Assembly (NCBI GenBank): GCA_035392025.1
Contig: DAOPMC010000035.1
Coordinates: 1 to 7,812 of the forward strand
From: DAOPMC01 sp035392025
GTDB taxonomy: Bacteria; Bacillota_I; Bacilli_A; RF39; UBA660
Direction: 5' to 3'
DNA: 7,812 nt
Shown here: positions 1-6,307 of the stretch, piece after piece
Layout: each line of letters begins with the position of its first letter
How positions within the stretch are numbered: position 1 is the first letter of the stretch
The notes under the pieces: generated by a model
The model's database searches: none
Told to the model about the DNA's origin: nothing
What the model saw: only the letters and a program-made list of their open reading frames with translations
Program-made: the position numbers and the translations under genes

Positions 1-76
1 GTTGGGACATTTTCCCGGAATAACACCTAAGACATTATCATAGATTAATCATAAAGAATCGTACTTACAAAAATAA
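1..76. other. Upstream non-coding or gene-tail DNA, unassigned
   Basis: No complete gene is visible here. All three + frames stop by base 43, so at most the last few codons of an upstream gene could be present. The first 18 bases are richer in G and C than what follows and can form a small hairpin (GGGA at 4-7 with TCCC at 13-16). On the minus strand one frame stays open from about base 50 to the left edge, but no start codon for it is visible. I cannot assign a function; it could be a gene tail, a terminator remnant or an edge of something outside the window. Confidence 0.3.
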
Positions 77-107
77 TTCTTTTCTTTTTATAATAATATG
101 ATATAAT
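77..107 (+). promoter_or_regulatory. Extended -10 promoter of the rpsF operon
   Basis: A perfect extended -10 element, TGATATAAT, lies at 99-107 (TG at 99-100, TATAAT at 102-107). The -35 region (about 77-84) is pyrimidine-rich and matches TTGACA poorly, as is common when an extended -10 is present. The predicted transcript start is near 113-115, giving a leader of about 70 bases before rpsF. A second TATAAT at 89-94 with a weak -35-like CTTACA at 64-69 is an alternative. Such hexamers also arise by chance in AT-rich DNA, but position and the TG extension support the call. Confidence 0.6.
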
Positions 108-130
108 ATATGAGAAATTGATTTTATCAA

Positions 131-180
131 TTCATTCCTTGCTTGCCCAAAGAGGTTAAGCCGAGAGTCCAAAAGGAGGT
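131..180 (+). promoter_or_regulatory. Candidate S6:S18 ribosomal-protein leader RNA
   Basis: The rpsF leader can form a two-part hairpin. The outer stem pairs ATTC (134-137) with GAGT (165-168). The inner stem pairs CTTGCC (142-147) with GGTTAAG (154-160), with one bulged T and one G-T pair. CCGA (161-164) is left unpaired on the 3' side between the stems. This fits the known bS6:bS18-binding leader, in which a bulged CCG copies the 16S rRNA site and excess S6:S18 represses the operon. Such feedback makes sense because this operon encodes both proteins. TCC (168-170) can also pair with GGA of the Shine-Dalgarno (175-177) across an AAAA loop, a possible repressed fold. The structure was drawn by hand and the stems are short. 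Confidence 0.6.
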
Positions 181-186
181 GCAAAA

Positions 187-474
187 ATGAATAAATATGA
201 ATTAATGTACATAATTAATCCTACATTAGAAGAAAAAGACATCAAAGAAAATGCTGAAACACTTAAAAAAGTAGTTGAAAGCCAAAAAGGAAAAGTTCTT
301 GAATTCAAAGAAATGGGTCAAAGAGAATTAGCATATGAAATTAAGAAACATAAGAATGGATATTATTATTTATTAACATTTGAAGCAAAACCAGAAGTGA
401 TTAATGAGATTAATCATGTTGCGAATGTTAACGAGAACATATTAAGATATCTAGTAATAAAAGTGGAAGATTAG
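187..474 (+). CDS. rpsF: 30S ribosomal protein bS6
   Basis: The product is bS6, a small-subunit protein that binds the central domain of 16S rRNA as a heterodimer with bS18. The 95-residue length is normal for the family. The N-terminus (MNKYELMYIINPTLEE) and the central KGKVLEFKEMGQRELAYEIKK stretch (roughly residues 35-54) are typical, followed by the GYYYLLTFEA strand and a C-terminal NENILRYLVIK segment. The ATG start has a strong Shine-Dalgarno (AGGAGGTG) about 6 bases upstream. It is first in an rpsF-ssb-rpsR operon, the standard arrangement in Firmicutes, and its leader looks like the S6:S18 autoregulatory element. ssb follows after 9 bases. Confidence 0.97.
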   Translation: MNKYELMYIINPTLEEKDIKENAETLKKVVESQKGKVLEFKEMGQRELAYEIKKHKNGYYYLLTFEAKPEVINEINHVANVNENILRYLVIKVED

Positions 475-483
475 AGGTATAAG

Positions 484-942
484 ATGAATAAAGTTTTTTT
501 AATAGGAAGACTAACTAAAGACCCAGAATTACGTTATACTGGTTCAAACATTGCGGTTGCAACATTCTCAATAGCAGTAAATAGAACATTTACCAACCAA
601 GCAGGAGAAAAAGAAGCAGACTTTATTAACATTGTTGTTTGGAGAAAACAGGCAGAAAATGTTAAAAATTATTTATCTCAAGGAAGTCAAGTTGCAATTG
701 ATGGAAGAATTCAAACAAGAACTTATGATGACCAAGAAGGCAAGAAAAGATATGTTACTGAAGTAGTAGCAGATAATGTTGAATTCTTAGGTTCAAAAGG
801 AACTAAAGCTATATCAGAAAACATGGATAATCCATTTAAAGTAGAAAAAGAAGTGGATGTAAGAAGTGAAGATGTAGCATCAGATCCTTTTAAAGACTTT
901 GGTGAAGAAATCAAAATATCAGATGATGATTTACCATTCTAA
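484..942 (+). CDS. ssb: Single-stranded DNA-binding protein
   Basis: This is the essential SSB, which coats single-stranded DNA during replication, recombination and repair and recruits partners through its acidic tail. Residues 1 to about 105 form the OB-fold, opening with the characteristic MNKVFLIGRLTKDPELRYT and containing ADFINIVVWRKQAENV and the VADNVEFLG strand. A short acidic linker follows, and the protein ends in the canonical tip DDDLPF (147-152), which binds partners such as PriA, RecQ and RecO in well-studied species. Two further PF-containing patches, DNPF (115-118) and SDPF (133-136), lie in the linker. At 152 residues it is slightly shorter than the Bacillus protein because of the linker. 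It lies between rpsF and rpsR, with GAGGT as the ribosome-binding site. Confidence 0.97.
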   Translation: MNKVFLIGRLTKDPELRYTGSNIAVATFSIAVNRTFTNQAGEKEADFINIVVWRKQAENVKNYLSQGSQVAIDGRIQTRTYDDQEGKKRYVTEVVADNVEFLGSKGTKAISENMDNPFKVEKEVDVRSEDVASDPFKDFGEEIKISDDDLPF

Positions 943-962
943 AAATAAAGGAGGAATAATAA

Positions 963-1178
963 ATGGCAGAATTTTATCGTAAGAAAAAAAGAATTTGCTA
1001 TATGTGTACAGGAAAAGAAATTGATTATAAAGATGTTGAAATCTTAAGAAAATATATTAATGAAAAAGGCAAAATGTTACCACGTCGTGTAACAGGAGCT
1101 TGTGCAAAACACCAAAGACATATCGCAGAACAGATAAAAAGAGCACGTTATATAGGATTATTACCATATACAAAATAA
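963..1178 (+). CDS. rpsR: 30S ribosomal protein bS18, zinc-binding (C+) form
   Basis: bS18 partners bS6 on the small-subunit platform. The 71-residue protein has the family core DYKDVEILRKYINEKGKMLPRRVTGACAKHQR and the C-terminal IKRARYIGLLPY. Unlike the Bacillus subtilis protein, it keeps a full set of candidate zinc ligands: C12 and C15 in a CxxC pair, then C47 and H50 in CAKH (H53 is also nearby). It therefore belongs to the C+ type. The ATG is preceded by a strong AAGGAGG. It is last in the operon, and its stop codon lies at the base of the terminator stem. Identity is certain; zinc binding is inferred from the residue pattern. Confidence 0.97.
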   Translation: MAEFYRKKKRICYMCTGKEIDYKDVEILRKYINEKGKMLPRRVTGACAKHQRHIAEQIKRARYIGLLPYTK

Positions 1179-1200
1179 ACACTTTTTGAAGTGTTTTTTC
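1177..1200 (+). terminator. Rho-independent terminator of rpsF-ssb-rpsR
   Basis: An 8-bp perfect stem AAACACTT (1177-1184) / AAGTGTTT (1189-1196) closes a TTTG loop and runs into a T-tract (1194-1199). The stem begins within the rpsR stop codon. It is AT-rich, so termination may be incomplete and let some transcription into the gene downstream. Confidence 0.85.
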
Positions 1201-1229
1201 TTTATATTAAAGTTAATTTATAGTATAAT
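1201..1229 (+). promoter_or_regulatory. Promoter for the gdpP-rplI-dnaB operon
   Basis: A consensus -10 TATAAT (1224-1229) lies 17 bases downstream of a -35-like TTTATA (1201-1206, 4 of 6 matches). The predicted start is about 1235-1237, giving a leader near 20 bases with the ribosome-binding site AGAGGTG just before the ATG at 1257. It sits immediately behind the terminator, as expected for a new transcription unit. Confidence 0.6.
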
Positions 1230-1256
1230 TAAATAAAAGAAGAAAAGAGGTGCTAT

Positions 1257-2225
1257 ATGACAATTAAAGAGTTTTCTAATCGTGTTGTCAAAGAGATTAA
1301 AGATAATTCACACATATATATAACAGCTCATAAGAATCTAGATTTAGATGCATTAGGATCAATGATTGGTCTGTATTTGGCCGCTTCTTATTATAAAAAA
1401 GACGCATACTTAATAATTGATGATAGAAGGCATGAAGATAGCGTTAAAAAAGCATTAGAGAAAATATCAAAAAAATTTAAAATAATTCATACTAGAGATA
1501 TTAATAATATCAAAAAAAGGTCTCTCCTCGTAATACTAGATGTTAACAAGCCATATCTTTTACAAAATGAAAAATTGATAGATATGTTTCCAAATAAAAT
1601 GATAATAGATCATCATGAAGAGGATGATAAGACACTTGAAACAGATAAAAACTACATATTTAGTAATGTATCAAGCACATGTGAATTATTAACACTTATG
1701 ATAGAATATCTTACATTTAAACTTAAAAAAGATTATGCAGAATTACTTTTAGCAGGAATGTTTGTTGATACTAATGGTTTCTCCATTAGAACAACAGATA
1801 AAACATATGAGGCGGCCTACTTTCTAACAAAAAATGGTGCTGATAATAACAATGCTCAATATCTATTGAAACAAAATATTAAAAAATTTGTAAGAAGACA
1901 AAAAATAATGTATGATATAGATATTTTAAAGGAAAAGTTTGCAGTATCATTAGGAAGTAAAAGAGAAAAATATCGCAGAGAAGATTTAGCAAAGATTGCC
2001 GACATATTGTTGCAATTTGAGCATATTGAGGCATCATTTGTAATAGGATATTTAGATAAAAATAAAATAGGAATAAGTGCTAGATCAATGGGAAATATTG
2101 ATGTAGGAATTATAATGCAACAATTAGGTGGAGGGGGAACCAATACAGCAGCAGCAACAATGATGGAAACAAGTGATATTAATGAAGTGTATTCAAAATT
2201 AAAAAGAATATTAAGAAGTATTTAG
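1257..2225 (+). CDS. gdpP: GdpP-like c-di-AMP phosphodiesterase, catalytic DHH/DHHA1 part only
   Basis: By family this should hydrolyse cyclic-di-AMP to pApA using a two-metal DHH site. The 322 residues match the C-terminal half of GdpP/YybT. DHH-type ligands are present: H25, D29 and D31 in AHKNLDLDA, D95 in VILDVN, D118-H119-H120, and D171 in MFVDTNGFSIRT. The SST-E motif (139-143), the RTTDKTYEAA stretch and ASFVIGYLDKNKIGISARSMG resemble GdpP more than NrnA/DhhP. Full GdpP is about 650 residues with two membrane helices, PAS and a degenerate GGDEF domain; none is present. Only 78 bases separate it from rpsR and they hold a terminator and promoter, so this does not look like a fresh truncation. 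The usual GGGGH is GGGGT here (291-295), so the substrate-contacting His is missing. The protein should be cytosolic. It sits upstream of rplI-dnaB as gdpP does in Bacillus. Activity is inferred. Confidence 0.88.
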   Translation: MTIKEFSNRVVKEIKDNSHIYITAHKNLDLDALGSMIGLYLAASYYKKDAYLIIDDRRHEDSVKKALEKISKKFKIIHTRDINNIKKRSLLVILDVNKPYLLQNEKLIDMFPNKMIIDHHEEDDKTLETDKNYIFSNVSSTCELLTLMIEYLTFKLKKDYAELLLAGMFVDTNGFSIRTTDKTYEAAYFLTKNGADNNNAQYLLKQNIKKFVRRQKIMYDIDILKEKFAVSLGSKREKYRREDLAKIADILLQFEHIEASFVIGYLDKNKIGISARSMGNIDVGIIMQQLGGGGTNTAAATMMETSDINEVYSKLKRILRSI

Positions 2226-2234
2226 GAGGGTAAT

Positions 2235-2675
2235 ATGGAAGTAATATTTTTAAAAGATGTTAAAGGACAAGCTAAAAAAGGAGAAATTAAGAAAGTAAAA
2301 GACGGATATGCACTTAATTTCTTATTTAAAAACAATCTAGCTGTAGCAAAAACAGATAAAGGAGTAGAAATATTAAATAAAGAAAGAGCAGAAGAAAAAG
2401 CTCAAAGTGATAAATCACAAAGCGAAGCATTAGAACTTAAAATAGCATTAGAGAAAGAAACACTAGATTTTAAGTTAAAAGCAGGCGATAAAGACAAAGT
2501 TTTTGGAAGTATTTCTTCAAAACAAATAAAAGAACAATTAGATAAGTTAGGATATAATATTAATAAAAATCAAATAAGTATTGATAATTCACTATCAACA
2601 CTTGGAATTCATAATATAGAGATAAACTTATATAAAAAGGTTAAAGCAACATTAAAAATAAAAATAACTAAGTAG
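2235..2675 (+). CDS. rplI: 50S ribosomal protein bL9
   Basis: bL9 binds 23S rRNA near the base of the L1 stalk and helps maintain reading frame. The N-terminal RNA-binding domain (about 1-50) is clear: MEVIFLKDVKGQAKKGEIKKVKDGYALNFLF. A long, lysine/glutamate-rich helix (about 45-80) and the smaller C-terminal domain follow, with KDKVFGSISSKQI (about 85-97) as the family hallmark. The 146-residue length is normal. A strong GGAGGG precedes the ATG, which begins 9 bases after the previous stop. dnaB follows after 11 bases, reproducing the conserved gdpP-rplI-dnaC/dnaB order of Firmicutes. Confidence 0.97.
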   Translation: MEVIFLKDVKGQAKKGEIKKVKDGYALNFLFKNNLAVAKTDKGVEILNKERAEEKAQSDKSQSEALELKIALEKETLDFKLKAGDKDKVFGSISSKQIKEQLDKLGYNINKNQISIDNSLSTLGIHNIEINLYKKVKATLKIKITK

Positions 2676-2686
2676 AAGGTGATGTT

Positions 2687-4039
2687 ATGGCAAAGGAACT
2701 GCCTAATAATTTAGAAGCAGAAAAATCAGTTTTAGGATCGATGTTTTTATCACAATATGCACAACAAAAAGCACTAGAAACATTATATCCTGAAAATTTT
2801 TACTTTGAAAAAAATGCCAAAGTTTTTTCAGCAATAAAAGAATTAGTTAATGAATCTAGTCCGATAGATATTACAACGGTATCAACTAAATTAAAAAATA
2901 AAAAAGAATTAAAGACTATAGGGGATATTGAGTATTTGACGGAATTAGTAGAATGTGTTCCAACGGCAGCAAATGTTGACTACTATATTAAAATAGTAGA
3001 AGAAAATAGTGTTTTAAGAAACCTAATAGAAGAAGCAACAGGAATTGCAACACTTGGTTACGAACATGAAGGCAGTGTTAATGAGACATTAGATAAAGCA
3101 GAATCTAAGATCCTAAATGTTATTAAAAAAAGAAAATCATCTGAACTAAAGCCAATTGCAGATGTTTTAGCCCAATCACAAGAAATACTTGAAAAATTAG
3201 CATCCAATAAAGGCGATGTAACAGGAATTGCAACAGGATGGACAGATTTTGATAAAGTAACAGCCGGCCTTCAAGGTAAACAATTGATAATCCTTGCAGC
3301 TCGTACTGGTATGGGAAAAACAGCATTCGCGTTGAACTTAGCAACTAATGTTGCCATAAAAGAGAAAAAAACTGTTGCCATATTTACGCTTGAAATGGGT
3401 GCAGAGCAACTGGCAAATAGAATGATCAGCGCAGTTGGTCAAATTGATGGTAATAAACTAAAGACAGGTAAACTATATAGTGAAGACTGGAAAAGAGTAA
3501 ATGAAGCTATGAGCCAACTTGGTGAGACAAATATATTTATAGATGACTCTCCAGGAATTACAGTAGGAGACATTAGAGCAAAGTGTAGACGTCTTGCATC
3601 ATCTGAGGCTGGTCTTGGAATTGTTATTATTGACTATATGCAACTTATTCAAGGCGGTGCTAGATATGCAGGAAATCGTCAACAAGAAGTAGCAGAAATA
3701 TCTCGTTCCTTAAAGACAATGGCAATTGAATTAGATGTACCGGTAATTGCCTTATCGCAATTATCACGTCCAGTAGATTTAAGAGCCGATAAAAGGCCTA
3801 TTCTACCAGATTTAAGGGAATCAGGATCCATAGAACAAGATGCCGATATTGTAGCATTCTTATATATGGAAGATTATTATGATAAAGAAAAGAAAAGACC
3901 AGATGGTGGAGCACCATGTGAACTTATAATTGCAAAACATCGTAATGGTATAACAACAACAGTAGATTTATACTTTAAACGAAATACAAGCTCATTTGTA
4001 AACTATAAAAAGACTCCAACAGGTGAAGAAAATGAATAA
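2687..4039 (+). CDS. dnaB: Replicative DNA helicase DnaB (DnaC in Bacillus)
   Basis: This is the hexameric ATPase that unwinds DNA ahead of the replication fork. The N-terminal helical domain (about 1-105) starts LPNNLEAEKSVLGSM, which is typical. After a linker, the RecA-like motor (about 175-440) has Walker A ARTGMGKT (205-212), Walker B VIIDYMQL with D316, the LSQLSR sensor region, the RESGSIEQDADIVAFLY block (377-393) and KHRNG (417-421), which carries the likely arginine finger R419. The 450-residue length is normal and there is no intein. In Walker A the usual Arg-Pro-Ser is Arg-Thr-Gly. The ribosome-binding site is AAGGTGAT. Its last codons overlap the next gene by 8 bases, suggesting translational coupling. 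Confidence 0.97.
   Translation: MAKELPNNLEAEKSVLGSMFLSQYAQQKALETLYPENFYFEKNAKVFSAIKELVNESSPIDITTVSTKLKNKKELKTIGDIEYLTELVECVPTAANVDYYIKIVEENSVLRNLIEEATGIATLGYEHEGSVNETLDKAESKILNVIKKRKSSELKPIADVLAQSQEILEKLASNKGDVTGIATGWTDFDKVTAGLQGKQLIILAARTGMGKTAFALNLATNVAIKEKKTVAIFTLEMGAEQLANRMISAVGQIDGNKLKTGKLYSEDWKRVNEAMSQLGETNIFIDDSPGITVGDIRAKCRRLASSEAGLGIVIIDYMQLIQGGARYAGNRQQEVAEISRSLKTMAIELDVPVIALSQLSRPVDLRADKRPILPDLRESGSIEQDADIVAFLYMEDYYDKEKKRPDGGAPCELIIAKHRNGITTTVDLYFKRNTSSFVNYKKTPTGEENE
4021..4026 (+). promoter_or_regulatory. Ribosome-binding site inside the dnaB 3' end that decides the M23 start
   Basis: AGGTGA lies 5 bases before the ATG at 4032 and resembles the AGGTG cores before rpsF, gdpP and dnaB. 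The in-frame GTG at 4023 lies within this motif and has no Shine-Dalgarno of its own, so the ATG is the better start. Confidence 0.65.
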
Positions 4040-5570
4040 AATAAAGTTTATAATCTTTATTCTTTTAGCATTCGCTATTTCCGCTACTATAATGCTGTTA
4101 AACAAAGATAATAGCAGATATTATGAGGCAACTTCAGCCTATAGAGTATATCTAAATGGTAAATCATTAGGATTAATAGCATCAGAAGAAGAATTGGAAA
4201 AATACATAAATAATGAACAACAAGAGATAAAAGAAAAATTGGGTGTAGAAAATGTATATGCACCACAAGGATTAAAAGTAAGAGAAGAGACAACATATAA
4301 TAATAAAATAAAAGATACAAAACAAATATATGAAGAGATAAAAGAAAAAGGATCTTTCACAGTAGATGGATATCAAATTGAATTAACCAAAAATACAAAT
4401 CAAGGAATTGATGAAAGTTCCGCAGAAGAGGACAATTATATTGAAAAAACGAAAATTTATGTTTTAGACTTAGATATGTTTAAAGAATCAGTAGATAAAG
4501 TGGTAAGATCATTCGTAGATGAAGAAGCATATGATAAATATTTAAATAACACTCAAGATAAAATTATAACAACAGGTTCCACGATTGAGAATGTTTATAT
4601 AGAAAATGATTTTGTAATTAAATATGAGAGAATTCCAATAGACCAATATTTATTTACTAATGGAGATGATTTAACAGCATTTTTGTTATTTGGCACAACC
4701 GATAAGCAAAAAACATATATTGTTAAATCAGGGGATACAATAGAATCCATTTCAGGAAAGAACAAAATGTCTACAAATGAATTTTTGATAGCAAATCCTG
4801 CAATTTTATCTGAAGATGCACTATTATATACAGGGCAAGAAGTAATTATTGGATTAATAGATCCAATGTTTTCTGTAATAGAGGAAAGATATGAAGTAGC
4901 AAAAGAATCACTGATGTATCAGACGGAAGTAAAAGTAAATAATAATCTAGTATCTGGATCAGTAAAAATAATTCGTGAAGGATCTGAGGGTTCAGCAATA
5001 GTAACAAAAACTATTAAATATTCTAATAATGAGATTGTAGATGCTGTTACCATAAGCACTGAAATAACAAAGGAGTCAGTAAATAGAATTGTAGAAAAAA
5101 CCACAGGGACTTCATATGTAGTTGGTGATGTAGGAGTTTGGAAATGGCCTACAAAGATTCCGTATATCATCTCTAGTAAGATGGGATGGCGTAGGGGAAG
5201 CTGCCATTGGGGAATTGATATATGTGGTACAGGAGGTTTAGGAACTCCAATCTATGCTGCTAATAGTGGAACAGTAGAATTGGCAGGATGGGGAGGAACA
5301 TATGGATATTTGATAATTATAAATCACAATAATGGATTTAAAACAAGATATGCACATCTTTCAAAAATATATGTTAAAGTTGGTGATGGAGTAGAAATGG
5401 GAGAAGTTATTGCCCTTATGGGAAATACAGGAAGATCAACAGGAACGCATTTACACTTTGAAGTTAGGTATTATGGAGAAGACAAATCTTTAGTAAGGAC
5501 ATATAGCACAGCAACATGCAGCGCAAGTTCAAGCGGTGATTTAGTTAATCCATTTGATTTATATAGATGA
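4032..5570 (+). CDS. Membrane-anchored LysM-G5-M23 family metallopeptidase
   Basis: Probably a secreted or membrane-tethered peptidoglycan hydrolase. From the ATG at 4032 it has 512 residues. Residues 4-24 form a hydrophobic helix (signal anchor). A lysine/glutamate-rich region (about 35-220) follows, then a LysM domain (about 229-275, YIVKSGDTIESI to LLYTGQEVIIG) that binds glycan chains. Next is a G5-like domain (about 282-357) and a C-terminal M23/LytM domain (about 375-485). Zinc ligands appear intact: H392 and D396 in HWGID, and H475 in HLHFE; H442 in YAHLS and H473 are the expected catalytic histidines. Cysteines C391 and C398 flank the first zinc motif and C496 lies near the end. The first 8 bases overlap dnaB, and the stop overlaps walJ as ATGA. 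Substrate is inferred from family. A GTG at 4023 would add three residues. Confidence 0.9.
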   Translation: MNKIKFIIFILLAFAISATIMLLNKDNSRYYEATSAYRVYLNGKSLGLIASEEELEKYINNEQQEIKEKLGVENVYAPQGLKVREETTYNNKIKDTKQIYEEIKEKGSFTVDGYQIELTKNTNQGIDESSAEEDNYIEKTKIYVLDLDMFKESVDKVVRSFVDEEAYDKYLNNTQDKIITTGSTIENVYIENDFVIKYERIPIDQYLFTNGDDLTAFLLFGTTDKQKTYIVKSGDTIESISGKNKMSTNEFLIANPAILSEDALLYTGQEVIIGLIDPMFSVIEERYEVAKESLMYQTEVKVNNNLVSGSVKIIREGSEGSAIVTKTIKYSNNEIVDAVTISTEITKESVNRIVEKTTGTSYVVGDVGVWKWPTKIPYIISSKMGWRRGSCHWGIDICGTGGLGTPIYAANSGTVELAGWGGTYGYLIIINHNNGFKTRYAHLSKIYVKVGDGVEMGEVIALMGNTGRSTGTHLHFEVRYYGEDKSLVRTYSTATCSASSSGDLVNPFDLYR

Positions 5571-6265
5571 TAGTAAAAGTATTAGCAAGTGGTTCAAAAG
5601 GGAACTCTACATTAATTACAACAAAAAATGCCAAAATACTAATAGATGTAGGATTAACGACCAAAGAATTACAAAAAAGATTAGAAGATACTAATCTAAC
5701 AGATATAGATGCCATAATTATTACTCATGCTCATATTGATCATATAAAAGGTCTCGCAGTGATAGAAAAAAAATATGATATTAAAATCTATACCAAAGAA
5801 AACTTAGATAATCCACAAACAATTAAAGACATAGAAATTAGCCATTTTAATGTATCTCACGATGTTCCATGCATTGGATTATTAATAAAAAATAATAATC
5901 AAGAATTAGTTTATATAACAGATACGGGATATATTAATAGAAAGATAATAAGTCTTACTAAAAATAAAGATATCTATATAATAGAATCTAATCACGATGA
6001 AGATATGTTAATAGAAGGATCTTATCCATTTATTCTTAAAAAAAGAATATCAGGAGATGAAGGACATCTCTCTAATAGACAAACAACAGAATATTTAAAA
6101 ACTGTTATGGGAGATAAAACTAAATATATAGTTTTAGCCCATCTAAGCGAAGAAAATAATACTAAAGATAAAGCTTATGATGAGACAAATTCTATATTGA
6201 GAAAAACAAATATTAAATTATATGTATCTATGCAAGATCAAGCATTGGATGAAATTAAAGTATAA
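5567..6265 (+). CDS. walJ: WalJ/YycJ-type metallo-beta-lactamase fold hydrolase
   Basis: A member of the YycJ/WalJ branch of the metallo-beta-lactamase superfamily, in Bacillus encoded at the end of the walRK operon and linked to coordination of cell-wall metabolism and replication; some relatives have exonuclease activity. The opening VLASGSKGNSTLI is diagnostic. Metal ligands are visible: H54, H56, D58 and H59 in THAHIDH, a His at 93 or 98, D119 in YITDTG, and H192 in LAHLSEENN. The ESNHDED (140-146) and GHLSNRQT (166-173) motifs also match the family. The 232 residues are about 30 fewer than in Bacillus. It starts within the stop of the M23 gene (ATGA), so the two are probably coupled. The last codons are part of a terminator. 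Exact substrate is unknown. Confidence 0.92.
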   Translation: MIVKVLASGSKGNSTLITTKNAKILIDVGLTTKELQKRLEDTNLTDIDAIIITHAHIDHIKGLAVIEKKYDIKIYTKENLDNPQTIKDIEISHFNVSHDVPCIGLLIKNNNQELVYITDTGYINRKIISLTKNKDIYIIESNHDEDMLIEGSYPFILKKRISGDEGHLSNRQTTEYLKTVMGDKTKYIVLAHLSEENNTKDKAYDETNSILRKTNIKLYVSMQDQALDEIKV

Positions 6266-6295
6266 GAATATTTTGAATATTCTTATACTTTTTTT
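6257..6295 (+). terminator. Strong Rho-independent terminator after walJ
   Basis: A perfect 16-bp stem pairs 6257-6272 with 6276-6291 around a 3-base TTG loop and is followed by a run of T to 6295. The 5' arm includes the last two walJ codons and its stop codon. On the minus strand the T-tract is only three bases, so it should act mainly on + strand transcripts. It closes the gdpP-to-walJ unit. Confidence 0.93.
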
Positions 6296-6302
6296 ATATA
6301 AT
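6273..6302 (+). promoter_or_regulatory. Candidate promoter for the symporter, embedded in the terminator
   Basis: TTGAAT (6273-6278, 4 of 6 to the -35 consensus) lies in the loop and 3' arm of the terminator. It is 18 bases upstream of TATAAT (6297-6302). The predicted start is about 6308-6309, on the ATG of the symporter gene, implying a leaderless mRNA. AT-rich DNA makes chance matches likely, so this is moderate evidence. Confidence 0.45.
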
Positions 6303-6307
6303 TTATT

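Noticed and set aside
1257..1300. The short GdpP as a frameshifted or recently broken full-length gene
   Set aside because: The 78 bases upstream hold a terminator, a promoter and a ribosome-binding site, with no remains of PAS, GGDEF or membrane segments.
4023..4031. GTG at 4023 as start of the M23 peptidase
   Set aside because: It overlaps the AGGTGA that serves the ATG at 4032 and has no Shine-Dalgarno of its own.
2687..4039. Intein or other insertion in DnaB, a frequent intein site
   Set aside because: The protein is 450 residues with continuous motifs, which is the normal length.
723..5170. Several minus-strand open frames of 60-95 codons opposite ssb, gdpP, dnaB and the M23 gene
   Set aside because: They lie entirely within strongly recognised + strand genes, show no family resemblance, and are low-complexity shadows of AT-rich coding sequence.
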